A stretch of DNA of 64,000 nt from an uncultured Halomonas sp. (GTDB taxonomy: Bacteria > Pseudomonadota > Gammaproteobacteria > Pseudomonadales > Halomonadaceae), in the NCBI RefSeq assembly GCF_947493865.1, contig NZ_CANLTC010000005.1, positions 124,001 to 188,000 of the forward strand, in the 5' to 3' direction. A program made the translations under genes and the position numbers. The notes under the pieces are model-generated. The model ran no database searches. It saw only the letters and a list, made by a program, of their open reading frames with translations, and was not told the origin of the DNA. Position 1 is the stretch's first letter, and each line of letters begins with the position of its first letter. Below, piece by piece: positions 47,478 to 57,568 of the stretch.

Positions 47478-47536
47478 TAAAACGTCCTCATCAGACAGCC
47501 AGGGCCGATCAAATTTGTTTACGAATAAACTGCAAC

Positions 47537-47649
47537 TTTGTACACAAAATAGTTGGCTGGAAAGAGATGCGCAAGTAAGTTTTGGATGGAGGAGGCCTGG
47601 ATTAGCTTGAAACAGAAGTGAATACAGACTAGCGTTATATTGTATACAT
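47537..47649. promoter_or_regulatory. TTGTATACAA-like boxes in the racemase/puuE divergent promoter
   Basis: TTTGTACACAAA (47537-47548) lies nearer the racemase and TTGTATACAT (47640-47649) nearer puuE. With the uraD/hiuH and gntR boxes these form a shared motif, so coordinated control of both halves of the island is likely. Confidence 0.5.
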
Positions 47650-47671
47650 TAAATAAAAAGGAGCCCGTTCG

Positions 47672-48610
47672 ATGTTGCCAAGACATGACGCCGATTATCC
47701 TCGTGATCTCATCGGTTATGGCCGCAACCCGCCGCATGCCAATTGGCCCGGCAACGCCCGAATCGCCGTGCAGTTCGTCCTCAACTATGAGGAAGGCGGC
47801 GAGAACAGCGTACTCCACGGCGACAGCGGCTCCGAGCAGTTTCTTTCCGAGATCATCGGTGCCGAGGCCTATCCGGCCCGGCATCTAAGCATGGAGTCGA
47901 TCTACGAGTACGGCTCCCGGGCCGGAGTATGGCGCATCCTCAAGGAGTTCGAGCGCCGTGGCCTGCCATTGACCGTGTTCGGCGTGGCCATGGCGCTGGA
48001 GCGCAATCCCGAGGTGGCCCAGGCCTTCAAGGAACTCGGCCACGAGATCGCCTGCCACGGCTATCGCTGGATTCATTACCAGAACACGCCGGAAGAGGTC
48101 GAGCGCGAGCACATGCAAAAGGCCATCGAGATCTTCCAGCGGCTCTATGGTGAAAAGCCGCTGGGCTGGTACACCGGTCGCGACAGCCCCAATACCCGGC
48201 GCCTGGTGCTCGATGAAGGGTCGTTCCTCTACGACAGTGACTACTACGGTGACGATCTGCCGTTCTGGACCAAGGAAAAGAACAGCCAGGGCGAAGCGCC
48301 GCCGCATCTGGTGGTGCCCTATACCCTGGACAGCAACGACATGCGCTTCGCCTCGCCCCAGGGCTTCAATACCGGCGAACAGTTCTTCACCTATCTGCGC
48401 GACGCCTTCGATGTGCTCTACGCCGAGGGCGAGGAAGCTCCCAAGATGCTCTCCATTGGTCTGCACTGTCGTCTGATCGGTCGTCCCGGGCGTTTCCGTG
48501 GGTTGCAGCGCTTCCTCGATCATATCGAGGCCCATGATCGGGTCTGGGTGACGCGCCGAGTGGACATTGCGCGGCACTGGGCGGAACATCACCCTGCCGC
48601 CGCCAGCTGA
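47672..48610 (+). CDS. puuE: Allantoinase PuuE (polysaccharide-deacetylase fold)
   Basis: PuuE opens the hydantoin ring of allantoin to give allantoate and is unrelated to the amidohydrolase AllB. This 312-aa protein has the PuuE opening PRDLIGYGRNPPHANWPG, NYEEGGENSVLHGD, ESIYEYGSRAGVWR, the metal-site-like GHEIACHGYRWIHYQ and GWYTGRDSPNTRRL. It is cytoplasmic with no signal peptide. AAGGAG precedes the ATG at 8 bases. allA follows after 14 bases and allE after a further 37. Confidence 0.95.
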   Translation: MLPRHDADYPRDLIGYGRNPPHANWPGNARIAVQFVLNYEEGGENSVLHGDSGSEQFLSEIIGAEAYPARHLSMESIYEYGSRAGVWRILKEFERRGLPLTVFGVAMALERNPEVAQAFKELGHEIACHGYRWIHYQNTPEEVEREHMQKAIEIFQRLYGEKPLGWYTGRDSPNTRRLVLDEGSFLYDSDYYGDDLPFWTKEKNSQGEAPPHLVVPYTLDSNDMRFASPQGFNTGEQFFTYLRDAFDVLYAEGEEAPKMLSIGLHCRLIGRPGRFRGLQRFLDHIEAHDRVWVTRRVDIARHWAEHHPAAAS

Positions 48611-48624
48611 GAGGAGATTCGAAC

Positions 48625-49113
48625 ATGCTGGAACTCAAGGCAGAGCCGCTGACGCCCAAGGCATTCATGCCCTTCGGCGAGGTCATCGATTCGCGCACCT
48701 CGGATTCCTTTGCCATCAATTCGGGGCTGACCCAGCGCCATCACGACCTGGCCACCGTCGAGACCCTGGGCGAGAACGCCCGGGCGCTGATCAGCATCTT
48801 CGTCAGCCAGCCCATCCAGGTGCCGCTGGAGCTGTCGTTTCTGGAGCGCCACCCCCAGGGCAGTCAGGCGTTCATGCCCCTGCATGAGGAGCGCTTCATC
48901 GTCGTGGTGGCCCCGCGGGGTGAAGAGATTGATCCGGCCGAGGTGCGCGCCTTCGTCACCGATGGTCGTCAGGGCGTGAATTATCATGCCGGCACCTGGC
49001 ACGCCATTCAGTCGGTGCTGGAGCGGGAGGGTGAATTCCTGGTGGTGGATCGCGGCGGCGACGGCAACAACTGCGACGAATATCCTATCGATTTGCGCAT
49101 CACGCTCGAATGA
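48625..49113 (+). CDS. allA: Ureidoglycolate lyase
   Basis: AllA splits S-ureidoglycolate into glyoxylate and urea. This 162-aa cupin-like protein has LELKAEPLTPKAFMPFGEVID, ISIFVSQP, FLERHPQGSQAFMPL and GVNYHAGTWHAIQSVL. The urea released would need a urease, which is not in this window; the glyoxylate feeds gcl about 1.2 kb downstream. It lies between puuE and allE on one transcript. Confidence 0.95.
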   Translation: MLELKAEPLTPKAFMPFGEVIDSRTSDSFAINSGLTQRHHDLATVETLGENARALISIFVSQPIQVPLELSFLERHPQGSQAFMPLHEERFIVVVAPRGEEIDPAEVRAFVTDGRQGVNYHAGTWHAIQSVLEREGEFLVVDRGGDGNNCDEYPIDLRITLE

Positions 49114-49150
49114 TCCCGGGTCGTGAACAGGCTTTATATGAGGAAGCACA

Positions 49151-49996
49151 ATGACCACTCGTAGTTACTATGCCCCCAAAGGGGGCTTGCCACCCCAGAC
49201 TCAAATGACCGCGGATCGTGCGGTGTTTACCGAGGCCTATGCGGTGATTCCCAAGGGGGTGATGCGGGACATCGTCACCAGCTTCCTGCCGTTCTGGGAC
49301 AAGACCCGGCTATGGGTACTGGCGCGTCCGCTGTCCGGCTTCGCCGAGACGTTCTCCCAATACATCATGGAGGTCGAGCCCGGCGGTGGTAGCGACAAAC
49401 CGGAGCCGGACGCCGGCGCCGAGACGGTACTTTTCATAGTGGAAGGCGAGCTGACCCTGGTGCTGGCCAGAGAAAAATACATCATGCATCCTGGCGGCTA
49501 CGCCTTCATCCCGCCGGGAAGCGACTGGCGAGTGAGCAACGATGGCGACGCGCCGGTGCGCTTTCACTGGATTCGCAAGGCCTATGAATATGTCGACGGC
49601 ATCGAGCCGCCGGAGGCCTTCGTCACCAACGAGAACGACATCGCGCCGACGCCGATGCCGGATACCAACGGCGCCTGGGCCACCACCCGTTTCGTCGATC
49701 CCCAGGATCTGCGCCACGACATGCACGTGACCATCGTCACCTTCCAGCCCGGCGGCGTCATTCCCTTCGATGAAACCCACATCATGGAGCACGGGCTATA
49801 CGTGCTCGAAGGCAAGGCGGTCTATCACCTCAACCAGGATTGGGTCGAGGTGGAAGCCGGCGACTTCATGTGGCTGCGCGCCTTCTGCCCCCAGGCCTGC
49901 TATGCCGGCGGCCCGGGGCCGTTCCGCTACCTGCTGTACAAGGACGTCAACCGTCATCCCAAGCTCAATGCGTCCCCCGCCTATCGTGGACGTTGA
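49151..49996 (+). CDS. allE: S-ureidoglycine aminohydrolase
   Basis: AllE deaminates S-ureidoglycine to S-ureidoglycolate with Mn2+. This 281-aa bicupin has an N-terminal cupin (about 55-135: EVEPGGGSDKPEPD, FIVEGELTLVL, GGYAFIPPGSDWRVSN) and a C-terminal cupin (about 190-265: FQPGGVIPFDETHIMEHGLYVLEGKAVYHL, EVEAGDFMWLRAFCPQACYAGG). The upstream enzyme AllC, which makes ureidoglycine from allantoate, is not encoded in this window. AGGAAG precedes the ATG. A strong hairpin follows the stop. Confidence 0.93.
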   Translation: MTTRSYYAPKGGLPPQTQMTADRAVFTEAYAVIPKGVMRDIVTSFLPFWDKTRLWVLARPLSGFAETFSQYIMEVEPGGGSDKPEPDAGAETVLFIVEGELTLVLAREKYIMHPGGYAFIPPGSDWRVSNDGDAPVRFHWIRKAYEYVDGIEPPEAFVTNENDIAPTPMPDTNGAWATTRFVDPQDLRHDMHVTIVTFQPGGVIPFDETHIMEHGLYVLEGKAVYHLNQDWVEVEAGDFMWLRAFCPQACYAGGPGPFRYLLYKDVNRHPKLNASPAYRGR

Positions 49997-50023
49997 ACGT
50001 ATTGATGGATAACTTTTCCACTG

Positions 50024-50056
50024 AACAAAGCCGGCGATAACTTCGCCGGCTTTGTT
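50024..50056 (+). terminator. Terminator hairpin after allE
   Basis: A 14-bp perfect stem AACAAAGCCGGCGA / TCGCCGGCTTTGTT with a 5-base loop starts 28 bases after allE. T-richness after it is modest. It separates the puuE-allA-allE operon from gcl. Confidence 0.8.
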
Positions 50057-50179
50057 GTGGCTGGCAGTAAAATCTTTCAAAAAGAAATGGTAATAGCCAT
50101 TCTTCGGCGAAAATCGTTCATTTTACGGCTATTTAAGTCTAACTTTTTGATTCGAAACACGACCTCCGAGAACGTGAAT

Positions 50180-50208
50180 TATTTTATGGAAATTATTTCC
50201 ATAAAATA
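50180..50208. promoter_or_regulatory. Candidate IclR/AllR operator, copy 2 (gcl promoter)
   Basis: TGGAAA-TTA-TTTCCA at 50187-50201 is the core of a 29-bp perfect palindrome at 50180-50208. A TTGACA -35 starts at 50209 with TAACTT 17 bases on, placing the operator against the promoter. E. coli AllR binds similar TTGGAA/TTCCAA-type repeats before gcl. The rest of 50057-50179 is A+T rich without a gene. Confidence 0.75.
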
Positions 50209-50279
50209 TTGACAGCTGGTGTGACGGCGCTTAACTTGAAGGCAAGAACAATTCTTATATCTCTTCAGGAGAAGCCGTC

Positions 50280-52067
50280 ATGGCCAAGATGACCGCAGCA
50301 GAAGCCGCCGTTCATGTACTCAAGAAAGAGGGTGTCGAGGTTGCCTTCGGCGTGCCCGGCGCCGCTATCAACCCTTTCTATGCCGCGATGCGCAAGGTCG
50401 GCGGTATCGATCATGTGCTGGCCCGCCATGTCGAGGGCGCCTCGCACATGGCCGAGGGCTACACCCGCACCAAGGCCGGCAACATCGGGGTGTGCATCGG
50501 CACCTCCGGGCCGGCCGGCACCGACATGGTCACCGGTCTTTATTCCGCCACCGGCGACTCCATCCCGATTCTGTGCATCACCGGTCAGGCACCCCGGGCG
50601 CGCATGCACAAGGAAGATTTTCAGGCGGTGGACATCCAGGCCATTGCCGGCCCGGTCACCAAGTGGGCGATCACCGTGATGGAGCCGGCCCAGGTGCCGC
50701 GTGCCTTCCAGCAGGCCTTCCATCTGATGCGCTCCTCGCGTCCGGGGCCGGTGCTGCTCGATCTGCCCATCGACGTACAGTTGAGCGAGATCGAGTTCGA
50801 TCCGGACACCTACGAGCCGCTGGCGGTCTACAAGCCATCCGCGTCTCGCGCCCAGATCGAGAAGGCGCTGGCCATGCTCAACGAGGCGGACAAGCCGCTG
50901 CTGGTAGCCGGGGGCGGCATCGTCAACGCGGATGCCGGCGACTTGCTGACGGAGTTTGCTGAGATCACCGGGGTGCCGGTCATCCCGACCCTGATGGGCT
51001 GGGGCGTGATTCCCGACGACCACAAGCTGATGGCGGGCATGGTGGGGCTTCAGACCTCGCACCGTTACGGGAACGCAACGCTGCTCGCCTCGGATTTCGT
51101 GCTGGGTATCGGCAATCGCTGGGCCAATCGGCATACCGGCGAGCTCGCCAGTTATACCGAGGGTCGCAAGTTCGTCCATGTGGATATCGAGCCGACCCAG
51201 ATCGGGCGTGTGTTCTGTCCGGATTACGGCATCGTCTCGGACGCCGGCGCGGCCCTTGATCTGTTCGTTGAGATCGCCCGGGAGTGGCAGGCGGCGGGCA
51301 AGCTCAAGGATCGCTCTGACTGGGCCGATTCCTGTCAGGAGCGGCGGCGCACCATGATGCGCAAGACCCATTTCGACAACGTGCCGATCAAGCCCCAGCG
51401 CGTCTACGAGGAGATGAACAAGGCCTTCGGCAAGAACACCCGCTACGTCAGCACCATCGGGCTTTCCCAGATCGCCGGCGCCCAGTTCCTGCACACCTAC
51501 CAGCCGCGTCACTGGATCAACTGCGGCCAGGCCGGGCCATTGGGCTGGACGATTCCGGCGGCGCTCGGGGTGCGCCGGGCCGATCCGGATGCCAACATCG
51601 TCGCGCTTTCCGGCGACTATGACTTCCAGTTCATGATCGAGGAGCTGGCGGTGGGCGCCCAGTTCAAGCTGCCCTACCTGCACGTGCTGGTGAACAACTC
51701 CTACCTGGGGCTGATTCGCCAGGCCCAGCGCGGCTTCGACATGGATTACTGCGTGCAGCTCTCGTTCAAGAACATCAACTACACCGATGAACAGGCGGAA
51801 CTTGCCGAGTACGGCGTGGATCATGTTTCGGTCGTGGAAGGGCTTGGCTGCAAGGCGCTGCGTGTCACCAAGCCCGACGAGATCGCCGGCGCCTTCGAAC
51901 AGGCCCAGCAGCTGATGAAAGAGCATCAGGTGCCGGTGGTGGTGGAGATCATCCTCGAGCGAGTGACCAATATTTCCATGGGCACGGATCTGGCCGGCGT
52001 CACCGAGTTCGAGGAACTGGCGGAAAACGTGACCGATGCGCCGACCTGCATCGGTTCGCTGATCTGA
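50280..52067 (+). CDS. gcl: Glyoxylate carboligase (tartronate-semialdehyde synthase)
   Basis: Gcl condenses two glyoxylates to tartronate semialdehyde and CO2, using thiamine diphosphate and FAD. The protein is 595 aa (E. coli 593). The catalytic Glu of most ThDP enzymes is replaced by Val51 ([14 protein letters not shown]), the diagnostic Gcl feature. The FAD-region segment and the ThDP motif [32 protein letters not shown] follow. TCAGGAG precedes the ATG. hyi, glxR and ttuD follow in pathway order. The 608-aa open frame on the opposite strand is a coding shadow. Confidence 0.97.
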   Translation: MAKMTAAEAAVHVLKKEGVEVAFGVPGAAINPFYAAMRKVGGIDHVLARHVEGASHMAEGYTRTKAGNIGVCIGTSGPAGTDMVTGLYSATGDSIPILCITGQAPRARMHKEDFQAVDIQAIAGPVTKWAITVMEPAQVPRAFQQAFHLMRSSRPGPVLLDLPIDVQLSEIEFDPDTYEPLAVYKPSASRAQIEKALAMLNEADKPLLVAGGGIVNADAGDLLTEFAEITGVPVIPTLMGWGVIPDDHKLMAGMVGLQTSHRYGNATLLASDFVLGIGNRWANRHTGELASYTEGRKFVHVDIEPTQIGRVFCPDYGIVSDAGAALDLFVEIAREWQAAGKLKDRSDWADSCQERRRTMMRKTHFDNVPIKPQRVYEEMNKAFGKNTRYVSTIGLSQIAGAQFLHTYQPRHWINCGQAGPLGWTIPAALGVRRADPDANIVALSGDYDFQFMIEELAVGAQFKLPYLHVLVNNSYLGLIRQAQRGFDMDYCVQLSFKNINYTDEQAELAEYGVDHVSVVEGLGCKALRVTKPDEIAGAFEQAQQLMKEHQVPVVVEIILERVTNISMGTDLAGVTEFEELAENVTDAPTCIGSLI

Positions 52068-52142
52068 CTCGAGTGCTTTGGCGCTGGTCAAGCCAGTGTC
52101 GGACTACGATACTCGATAGCTAAATTATAAAAGGAGACCAAG

Positions 52143-52919
<777 letters not shown>

Positions 52920-52953
52920 GTTCCGGGACACAATAATTCAGTAGGAGAACGAC

Positions 52954-53841
52954 ATGAGCAAGATTGGCTTCATCGGACTGGGTATCATGGGCCGCCCCAT
53001 GGCGGGGCATCTGCTGGACGCCGGCCACGAACTGGTGACCGTCAAGCGCGACAAGCCCCTGGCCAGCGAACTGGCGGACAAGGGCATGAAGGAGCTGGAT
53101 GATCCCAAGGCGGTTGCCGAGCAGTCCGAAATCATCATCACCATGGTGCCGGATACCCCGGACGTGGAGCATGTGCTGTTCGCCGAGGATGGCGTCATCC
53201 ATGGCCTGCAGAAGGGCGCGCTGGTCATTGACATGAGCTCCATTGCGCCGATTCCCACCCAGGAATTCGCCAAGCGCATCAAGGATGCCGGCGGTGACTA
53301 CGTCGACGCACCGGTTTCCGGCGGCGAAGGCGGCGCCATCAATGCAGCGCTCACCATCATGGTCGGCGCCAGCCAGGACGCCTTCGAGCGGGCCAAGCCG
53401 ATTCTCGAGGTGATGGGCAAGACCATTACCCTGATCGGTGAAAACGGCGCCGGCCAGACCTGCAAGGTCGCCAACCAGATCGTCGTGGCCCTGACCATCG
53501 AAGCCGTTGCCGAAGGCCTGTTGTTTGCTTCCAAGGCCGGCGCGGATGTCGCCAAGGTGCGCGAATCCTTGCTCGGCGGCCTGGCCCAGTCGAAGATTCT
53601 CGACGTGCACGGCGAACGCATGATAAGCCGCAACTTCGAGCCGGGCTTCAAGGTCAAGCTGCATCAGAAAGACCTGAACCTGGCCCTGGATGGCGCGCGC
53701 ACCTTGGATCTGGCACTTCCTGGAACCGCCAACGCCCAGCAACTGCTACAGGCCTGCGTGGCCAACGGCGGCGCCGAGTGGGATCATTCGGGTATTCTGC
53801 GGGCGCTGGAGAAGCTGGCCGATCATGAGGTCGGTAAGTAA
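52954..53841 (+). CDS. glxR: 2-hydroxy-3-oxopropionate reductase (tartronate semialdehyde reductase)
   Basis: GlxR reduces tartronate semialdehyde to D-glycerate with NAD(P)H. This 295-aa beta-hydroxyacid dehydrogenase has the dinucleotide motif IGFIGLGIMGRPMAGHL (4-20), the substrate loop DAPVSGGEGGAINAALTIMVG, and the catalytic Lys region GAGQTCKVANQI. GTAGGAG precedes the ATG. A terminator follows at 53884-53918, so gcl-hyi-glxR may end here while ttuD has its own start signals. Confidence 0.95.
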   Translation: MSKIGFIGLGIMGRPMAGHLLDAGHELVTVKRDKPLASELADKGMKELDDPKAVAEQSEIIITMVPDTPDVEHVLFAEDGVIHGLQKGALVIDMSSIAPIPTQEFAKRIKDAGGDYVDAPVSGGEGGAINAALTIMVGASQDAFERAKPILEVMGKTITLIGENGAGQTCKVANQIVVALTIEAVAEGLLFASKAGADVAKVRESLLGGLAQSKILDVHGERMISRNFEPGFKVKLHQKDLNLALDGARTLDLALPGTANAQQLLQACVANGGAEWDHSGILRALEKLADHEVGK

Positions 53842-53883
53842 GCACGGGCTCTGAGCGACGCAAGGACCCCATGGGCTTCAATG

Positions 53884-53918
53884 ACCGGCGACCGCTATTG
53901 CGCGTCCGCCGGTTTTTT
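53884..53918 (+). terminator. Intrinsic terminator after glxR
   Basis: The stem ACCGGCG / CGCCGGT, with additional weak pairing inside, is followed directly by TTTTTT. It lies 43 bases after the glxR stop. Confidence 0.8.
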
Positions 53919-53974
53919 GTAGGCTGTTCGTTATTTACATGCTCAACGAGCATGTCCTGTTGAGGAGTCGCGAC

Positions 53975-55276
53975 ATGAGCGCCAACGTTTCCTTTGCCGA
54001 TCGTGATACCGCGCGGGATTGGCTCACGCGCCTCGCCTATACGGCGATTGCCGCCGTGCATCCTGCCAATCTATTACCGGACCAACTGCCCGAGCCGCCC
54101 AAGGGGCGCACCGTGGTGGTGGGTGCGGGCAAGGCCGCCGCCGCCATGGCCAAGGCGTTGGAGGAAGCCTGGCAGGCGAGAACTCCCGACGCCGAGCTTT
54201 CGGGCCTGGTGGTGACCCGCTACGGCCATGGCGAGACGTGCCGGCACATCGAGGTGCTGGAAGCCTCGCACCCCATGCCGGATGAACTCGGCGAGCAGGC
54301 GGCCAAGCGTATGCTCGAGGCGGTCGCGCCGTTGGGTGAGGACGATCTGGTCATCGCCCTGGTCTCCGGCGGCGGTTCGGCGCTGATGACGCTACCGGCG
54401 CCAGGCCTGACTTTGGCGCAGAAGCAAGCACTCTCGAAGGAGTTGCTGCGTTGTGGCGCTCCGATCAGTGAGATCAACACCGTCCGCCGGCACCTGTCGG
54501 CCATCAAGGGTGGTCGCCTGGCCGCCGCCGCGCATCCGGCCCGGGTGGTGACCTATCTCATCTCCGACGTGCCCGGCGACGAGCCCACCCTCATCGCCTC
54601 CGGCCCGACACTGCCGGACGACTCCACTCCCGGCGACGCCCTGGCCATCCTCGACGCCCGCGGTATCGAAATACCCGAGCAGGTGCGCCGGCATCTGGAA
54701 ACTGATGATACCGCGCCGCAACGCGACGATGCCGGTTTCGCCCGGGACGAGGCGGTGGTGCTGGCGCGGGCGGCGGACGCCCTGGAAGCGGCACGTCATG
54801 AGGCCGAAGCCGCCGGGATGGAAGTACGCCTGTTGGGCGACGACCTGGAAGGCGAGGCCCGAGAGCTGGGAGGCGAGCATGCGGCAATGGCGTTGGCGGC
54901 ACGAGACGAATTTAGGCGTCCGCTCTTGATTCTGTCCGGCGGCGAGACCAGTGTTACCGTACACGGTGATGGCCGGGGCGGTCGCAACGTCGAATACCTG
55001 CTAGGCATGTTCGCTGCACTAGAAGGCGCGGAAGGCATCCATGCACTTGCCATCGACACCGATGGCATCGACGGCTCCGAGGATAATGCGGGGGCTCTGA
55101 TCGGCCCGGGCACCTGGCAGCGCGCCCAGGACGCTCAGCTGTCGGCAACGGATTATCTGGAGCGCAACGACGCCTACAGCTTCTTCGACGCGCTCGATGA
55201 GCTGATCGTGACCGGCCCGACCCGTACCAACGTCAACGATTTTCGCGCCATTCTGGTGCTACCGAGGAACTCATGA
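53975..55276 (+). CDS. ttuD: Glycerate 2-kinase, TtuD/MOFRL type
   Basis: This 433-aa kinase of the GckA/TtuD class phosphorylates D-glycerate to 2-phosphoglycerate and is unrelated to E. coli GlxK. It has [18 protein letters not shown] (about 46-63), [70 protein letters not shown] and the C-terminal MOFRL domain with [39 protein letters not shown] and [22 protein letters not shown] decides the ATG at 53975. Its stop overlaps the pyk ATG by 4 bases. Confidence 0.94.
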   Translation: MSANVSFADRDTARDWLTRLAYTAIAAVHPANLLPDQLPEPPKGRTVVVGAGKAAAAMAKALEEAWQARTPDAELSGLVVTRYGHGETCRHIEVLEASHPMPDELGEQAAKRMLEAVAPLGEDDLVIALVSGGGSALMTLPAPGLTLAQKQALSKELLRCGAPISEINTVRRHLSAIKGGRLAAAAHPARVVTYLISDVPGDEPTLIASGPTLPDDSTPGDALAILDARGIEIPEQVRRHLETDDTAPQRDDAGFARDEAVVLARAADALEAARHEAEAAGMEVRLLGDDLEGEARELGGEHAAMALAARDEFRRPLLILSGGETSVTVHGDGRGGRNVEYLLGMFAALEGAEGIHALAIDTDGIDGSEDNAGALIGPGTWQRAQDAQLSATDYLERNDAYSFFDALDELIVTGPTRTNVNDFRAILVLPRNS

Positions 55277-56727
55277 ATCCGATGCCACACGCTCCCATCC
55301 GCCGCACCAAGATCGTCGCCACCCTGGGGCCAGCCAGCGATCGTGACGGCGTACTCGACGCCCTGATCAAGGGTGGCGTCGATGTGGTACGCCTGAACTT
55401 CTCCCACGGCAGCCCCGAGGATCATCGCAAGCGCCTACTGGCGGTTCGCGAAGCGGCGGAGCGCCATGGCCGTACCGTTGCCGCCCTGGGTGATCTGCAA
55501 GGGCCTAAGATTCGTATCGCACGTTTCGCCGAAGGGGCGGTGGAACTTGAGGAAGGCCAGTCGTTCATCATCGACATGTCTCTGGAGCGGGACGCCGGCA
55601 ACGCGGAACAGGTGGGCTGCGATTACAAGACCCTGGCGGAGGATGTCTCTGCTGGCGACGTGCTGCTGCTCGATGACGGTCGTCTGGAACTGGTGGTCGA
55701 CAAGGTCGAGCATCCCCGAGTGCATACCACCGTGCGAGTCGGCGGCAAGCTTTCCAACAACAAGGGCATCAACAAGCAGGGCGGCGGGCTTTCGGCGGCG
55801 GCGCTGACCGACAAGGATCGGGAAGACCTCAAGACCGCCATCGACATTGGCGTCGATTATCTGGCGGTCTCTTTCCCGCGCAATGCGGCGGACATGCAGC
55901 TGGCCCGGGAACTGCTCGGCGAAGACGGCAAGGATATCGGCCTGGTGGCCAAGATCGAGCGGGCCGAAGCGGTAGGCGACGAGCAGACCTTGGACGACAT
56001 CATCCGCGCTTCCGAGGCGGTGATGGTGGCCCGGGGCGACCTTGGCGTAGAGATTGGCGACGCCCAACTGATCGGCATCCAGAAGCGCATCATCCAGCGT
56101 GCCAGGACCCTCAATCGCGCGGTCATCACCGCCACCCAGATGATGGAGTCGATGATCACCTCGCCGTTGCCGACCCGGGCGGAGGTGTTCGATGTCGCAA
56201 ACGCGGTGCTCGATGGCACCGACGCGGTGATGCTGTCCGCTGAAACCGCCGCCGGCGACTATCCCGTGGAAACCATCGAGGCCATGAAGCGCCTGTGCCT
56301 GGGCGCGGAGCGCGAACGTGCCGCCCAGGAGTCCGGTCATCGTATTCATGAAGGCTTCTCGCGTATCGACGAGACCGTAGCGCTATCGGCCATGTATGCC
56401 GCCAACCACCTGACCGGGGTCGCCGCCATCGCCAGCATGACATCCAGCGGTTACACCCCGCTGATCGCCTCGCGGATTCGCTCCGGGCTGCCCATCGTCG
56501 GCCTGGCCCACAATCCCATCGCCCAGCGACGCATGGCCTTGTATCGCGGCGTGGTGTCATTGCCCTTCGATACCAGCGACATGGCGGCGGACGAACTGGA
56601 CGCCCGGGCGCTGGAGCTGCTCGAGAAGCATGGGTTGGTCAGCCAGGGCGACGAAGTGATCCTGACCCGGGGCGATCACATGAATGCCCACGGTGGCACC
56701 AATACCATGAAGATCCTGCAGGCCTGA
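55273..56727 (+). CDS. pyk: Pyruvate kinase
   Basis: This enzyme makes pyruvate and ATP from PEP. This 484-aa protein has [12 protein letters not shown] near residue 11, [24 protein letters not shown], the active-site stretch [24 protein letters not shown] and ATQMMESMI, and a C-terminal domain with ITLTRG-like [16 protein letters not shown]. It is fused into the glycerate pathway by ATGA overlap with ttuD; only enolase separates the two reactions. This looks like the second, catabolic isoform rather than the main glycolytic one, but the allosteric type (I or II) is not resolved. Confidence 0.95.
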   Translation: MNPMPHAPIRRTKIVATLGPASDRDGVLDALIKGGVDVVRLNFSHGSPEDHRKRLLAVREAAERHGRTVAALGDLQGPKIRIARFAEGAVELEEGQSFIIDMSLERDAGNAEQVGCDYKTLAEDVSAGDVLLLDDGRLELVVDKVEHPRVHTTVRVGGKLSNNKGINKQGGGLSAAALTDKDREDLKTAIDIGVDYLAVSFPRNAADMQLARELLGEDGKDIGLVAKIERAEAVGDEQTLDDIIRASEAVMVARGDLGVEIGDAQLIGIQKRIIQRARTLNRAVITATQMMESMITSPLPTRAEVFDVANAVLDGTDAVMLSAETAAGDYPVETIEAMKRLCLGAERERAAQESGHRIHEGFSRIDETVALSAMYAANHLTGVAAIASMTSSGYTPLIASRIRSGLPIVGLAHNPIAQRRMALYRGVVSLPFDTSDMAADELDARALELLEKHGLVSQGDEVILTRGDHMNAHGGTNTMKILQA

Positions 56728-56756
56728 CAGGCTGCAAGAGCGGTCTTGAGGAAACG

Positions 56757-56780
56757 ACGGGGCGCTGAGCGCCCCGTTTT
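56757..56780 (+). terminator. Intrinsic terminator after pyk
   Basis: A 9-bp stem ACGGGGCGC / GCGCCCCGT with loop TGA is followed by TTTTC, 30 bases after the pyk stop. Confidence 0.88.
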
Positions 56781-56914
56781 CTTGGCTTGCGCAATGGCTA
56801 ACTTGACGCACATCAGGGTTCGGGCTCGAGACAGCCGTTAGGATGTGGTTTGCCTAACGCGCCAGCTTTGTTATCGAGCTAGCTTTTCTACCAAGCAAGA
56901 ACCCTGGATATGCC

Positions 56915-57388
56915 ATGTCATTGCCATCGTTGTCCTTGTTGCCTCCTTCTCCGGCGCGGTTGATTCGCGCCCTCGACCCGCGTCTTCCCTTGGCGGTCAA
57001 GCGCCGCTTGGTGGAGCCGCCGCTCAATCATGCGTTTGCCGGCCCCCTCGAGGAAGGGGAATTCGATGCGCTGGAAGGGCGTCATCTGTCTCTAAGTATC
57101 AAGGATCTGGGCGTGAACCTGACGCTGAGCCACCGGCATCGTCGCCTGGTGCTGGTAGAGGGCCCAGGGGAAGCCTGCATCCGAGGCGGCTGGCGTGAAT
57201 TCCTGTGCCTGGCGACTCGTCGCGAGGACCCGGATAGCCTGTTTTTTCAGCGCCGTCTGATAATCGAAGGCGACACTGAGCTTGGCCTCATGGTCAAGAA
57301 TCTGCTCGATGGTCTTGAAGAGGGCCTGGCTCAGGGTCGCCTTGGCGATTGGCTGGAACGCATCGAACGCCTTACGCGCCGTGACTGA
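56915..57388 (+). CDS. ubiT: UbiT, SCP2-domain accessory factor of O2-independent ubiquinone synthesis
   Basis: This 157-aa protein has a Pro/Leu-rich N-terminus and a sterol-carrier SCP2 domain (about 30-125: LNHAFAGPLEEGEFDALEGRHLSLSIKDLGVNLTL, LVLVEGPGEACIRG, DSLFFQRRLIIEGDTELGLMVKNLLD). UbiT binds lipid and supports anaerobic ubiquinone synthesis with UbiU and UbiV, which are encoded convergently next door. A 158-bp mobile element lies between ubiT and ubiV. The gap 56781-56914 holds the presumed promoter. Confidence 0.93.
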   Translation: MSLPSLSLLPPSPARLIRALDPRLPLAVKRRLVEPPLNHAFAGPLEEGEFDALEGRHLSLSIKDLGVNLTLSHRHRRLVLVEGPGEACIRGGWREFLCLATRREDPDSLFFQRRLIIEGDTELGLMVKNLLDGLEEGLAQGRLGDWLERIERLTRRD

Positions 57389-57402
57389 GGCGCCATGTTG
57401 CG

Positions 57403-57568
57403 TTAGGGAAGCGCTGAATAAATCGGCGAATGGAATGAAGCGCAAGGCGCACGGCACGCAGAAGGCGAGACATAACATGGAGTTAGGCGAGCCTCGACCG
57501 GGCTGGCGCACCAATACCGCGCAACGCAGCGATTCGTCCATGCAGACATTTATTCAGTGTTTCCTTAG
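57403..57568. mobile_element. 158-bp MITE-like element, copy B, with TTAG target duplication
   Basis: The element runs 57407-57564, from GGAAGCGCTGAATAAA to TTTATTCAGTGTTTCC. It is flanked by direct TTAG repeats at 57403-57406 and 57565-57568. It is the same length as copy A at 6872-7029, gap-free in alignment. It inserted at the very end of ubiV: the TTA of the right-hand duplication is the ubiV stop codon read on the minus strand. It has no ORF of its own. Confidence 0.85.

Noticed and set aside
50265..52091. 608-aa open frame antisense to gcl
   Set aside because: It is a GC-rich coding shadow: no ribosome site, His/Gly/Arg-rich low-complexity product, and the plus strand encodes an unmistakable Gcl.
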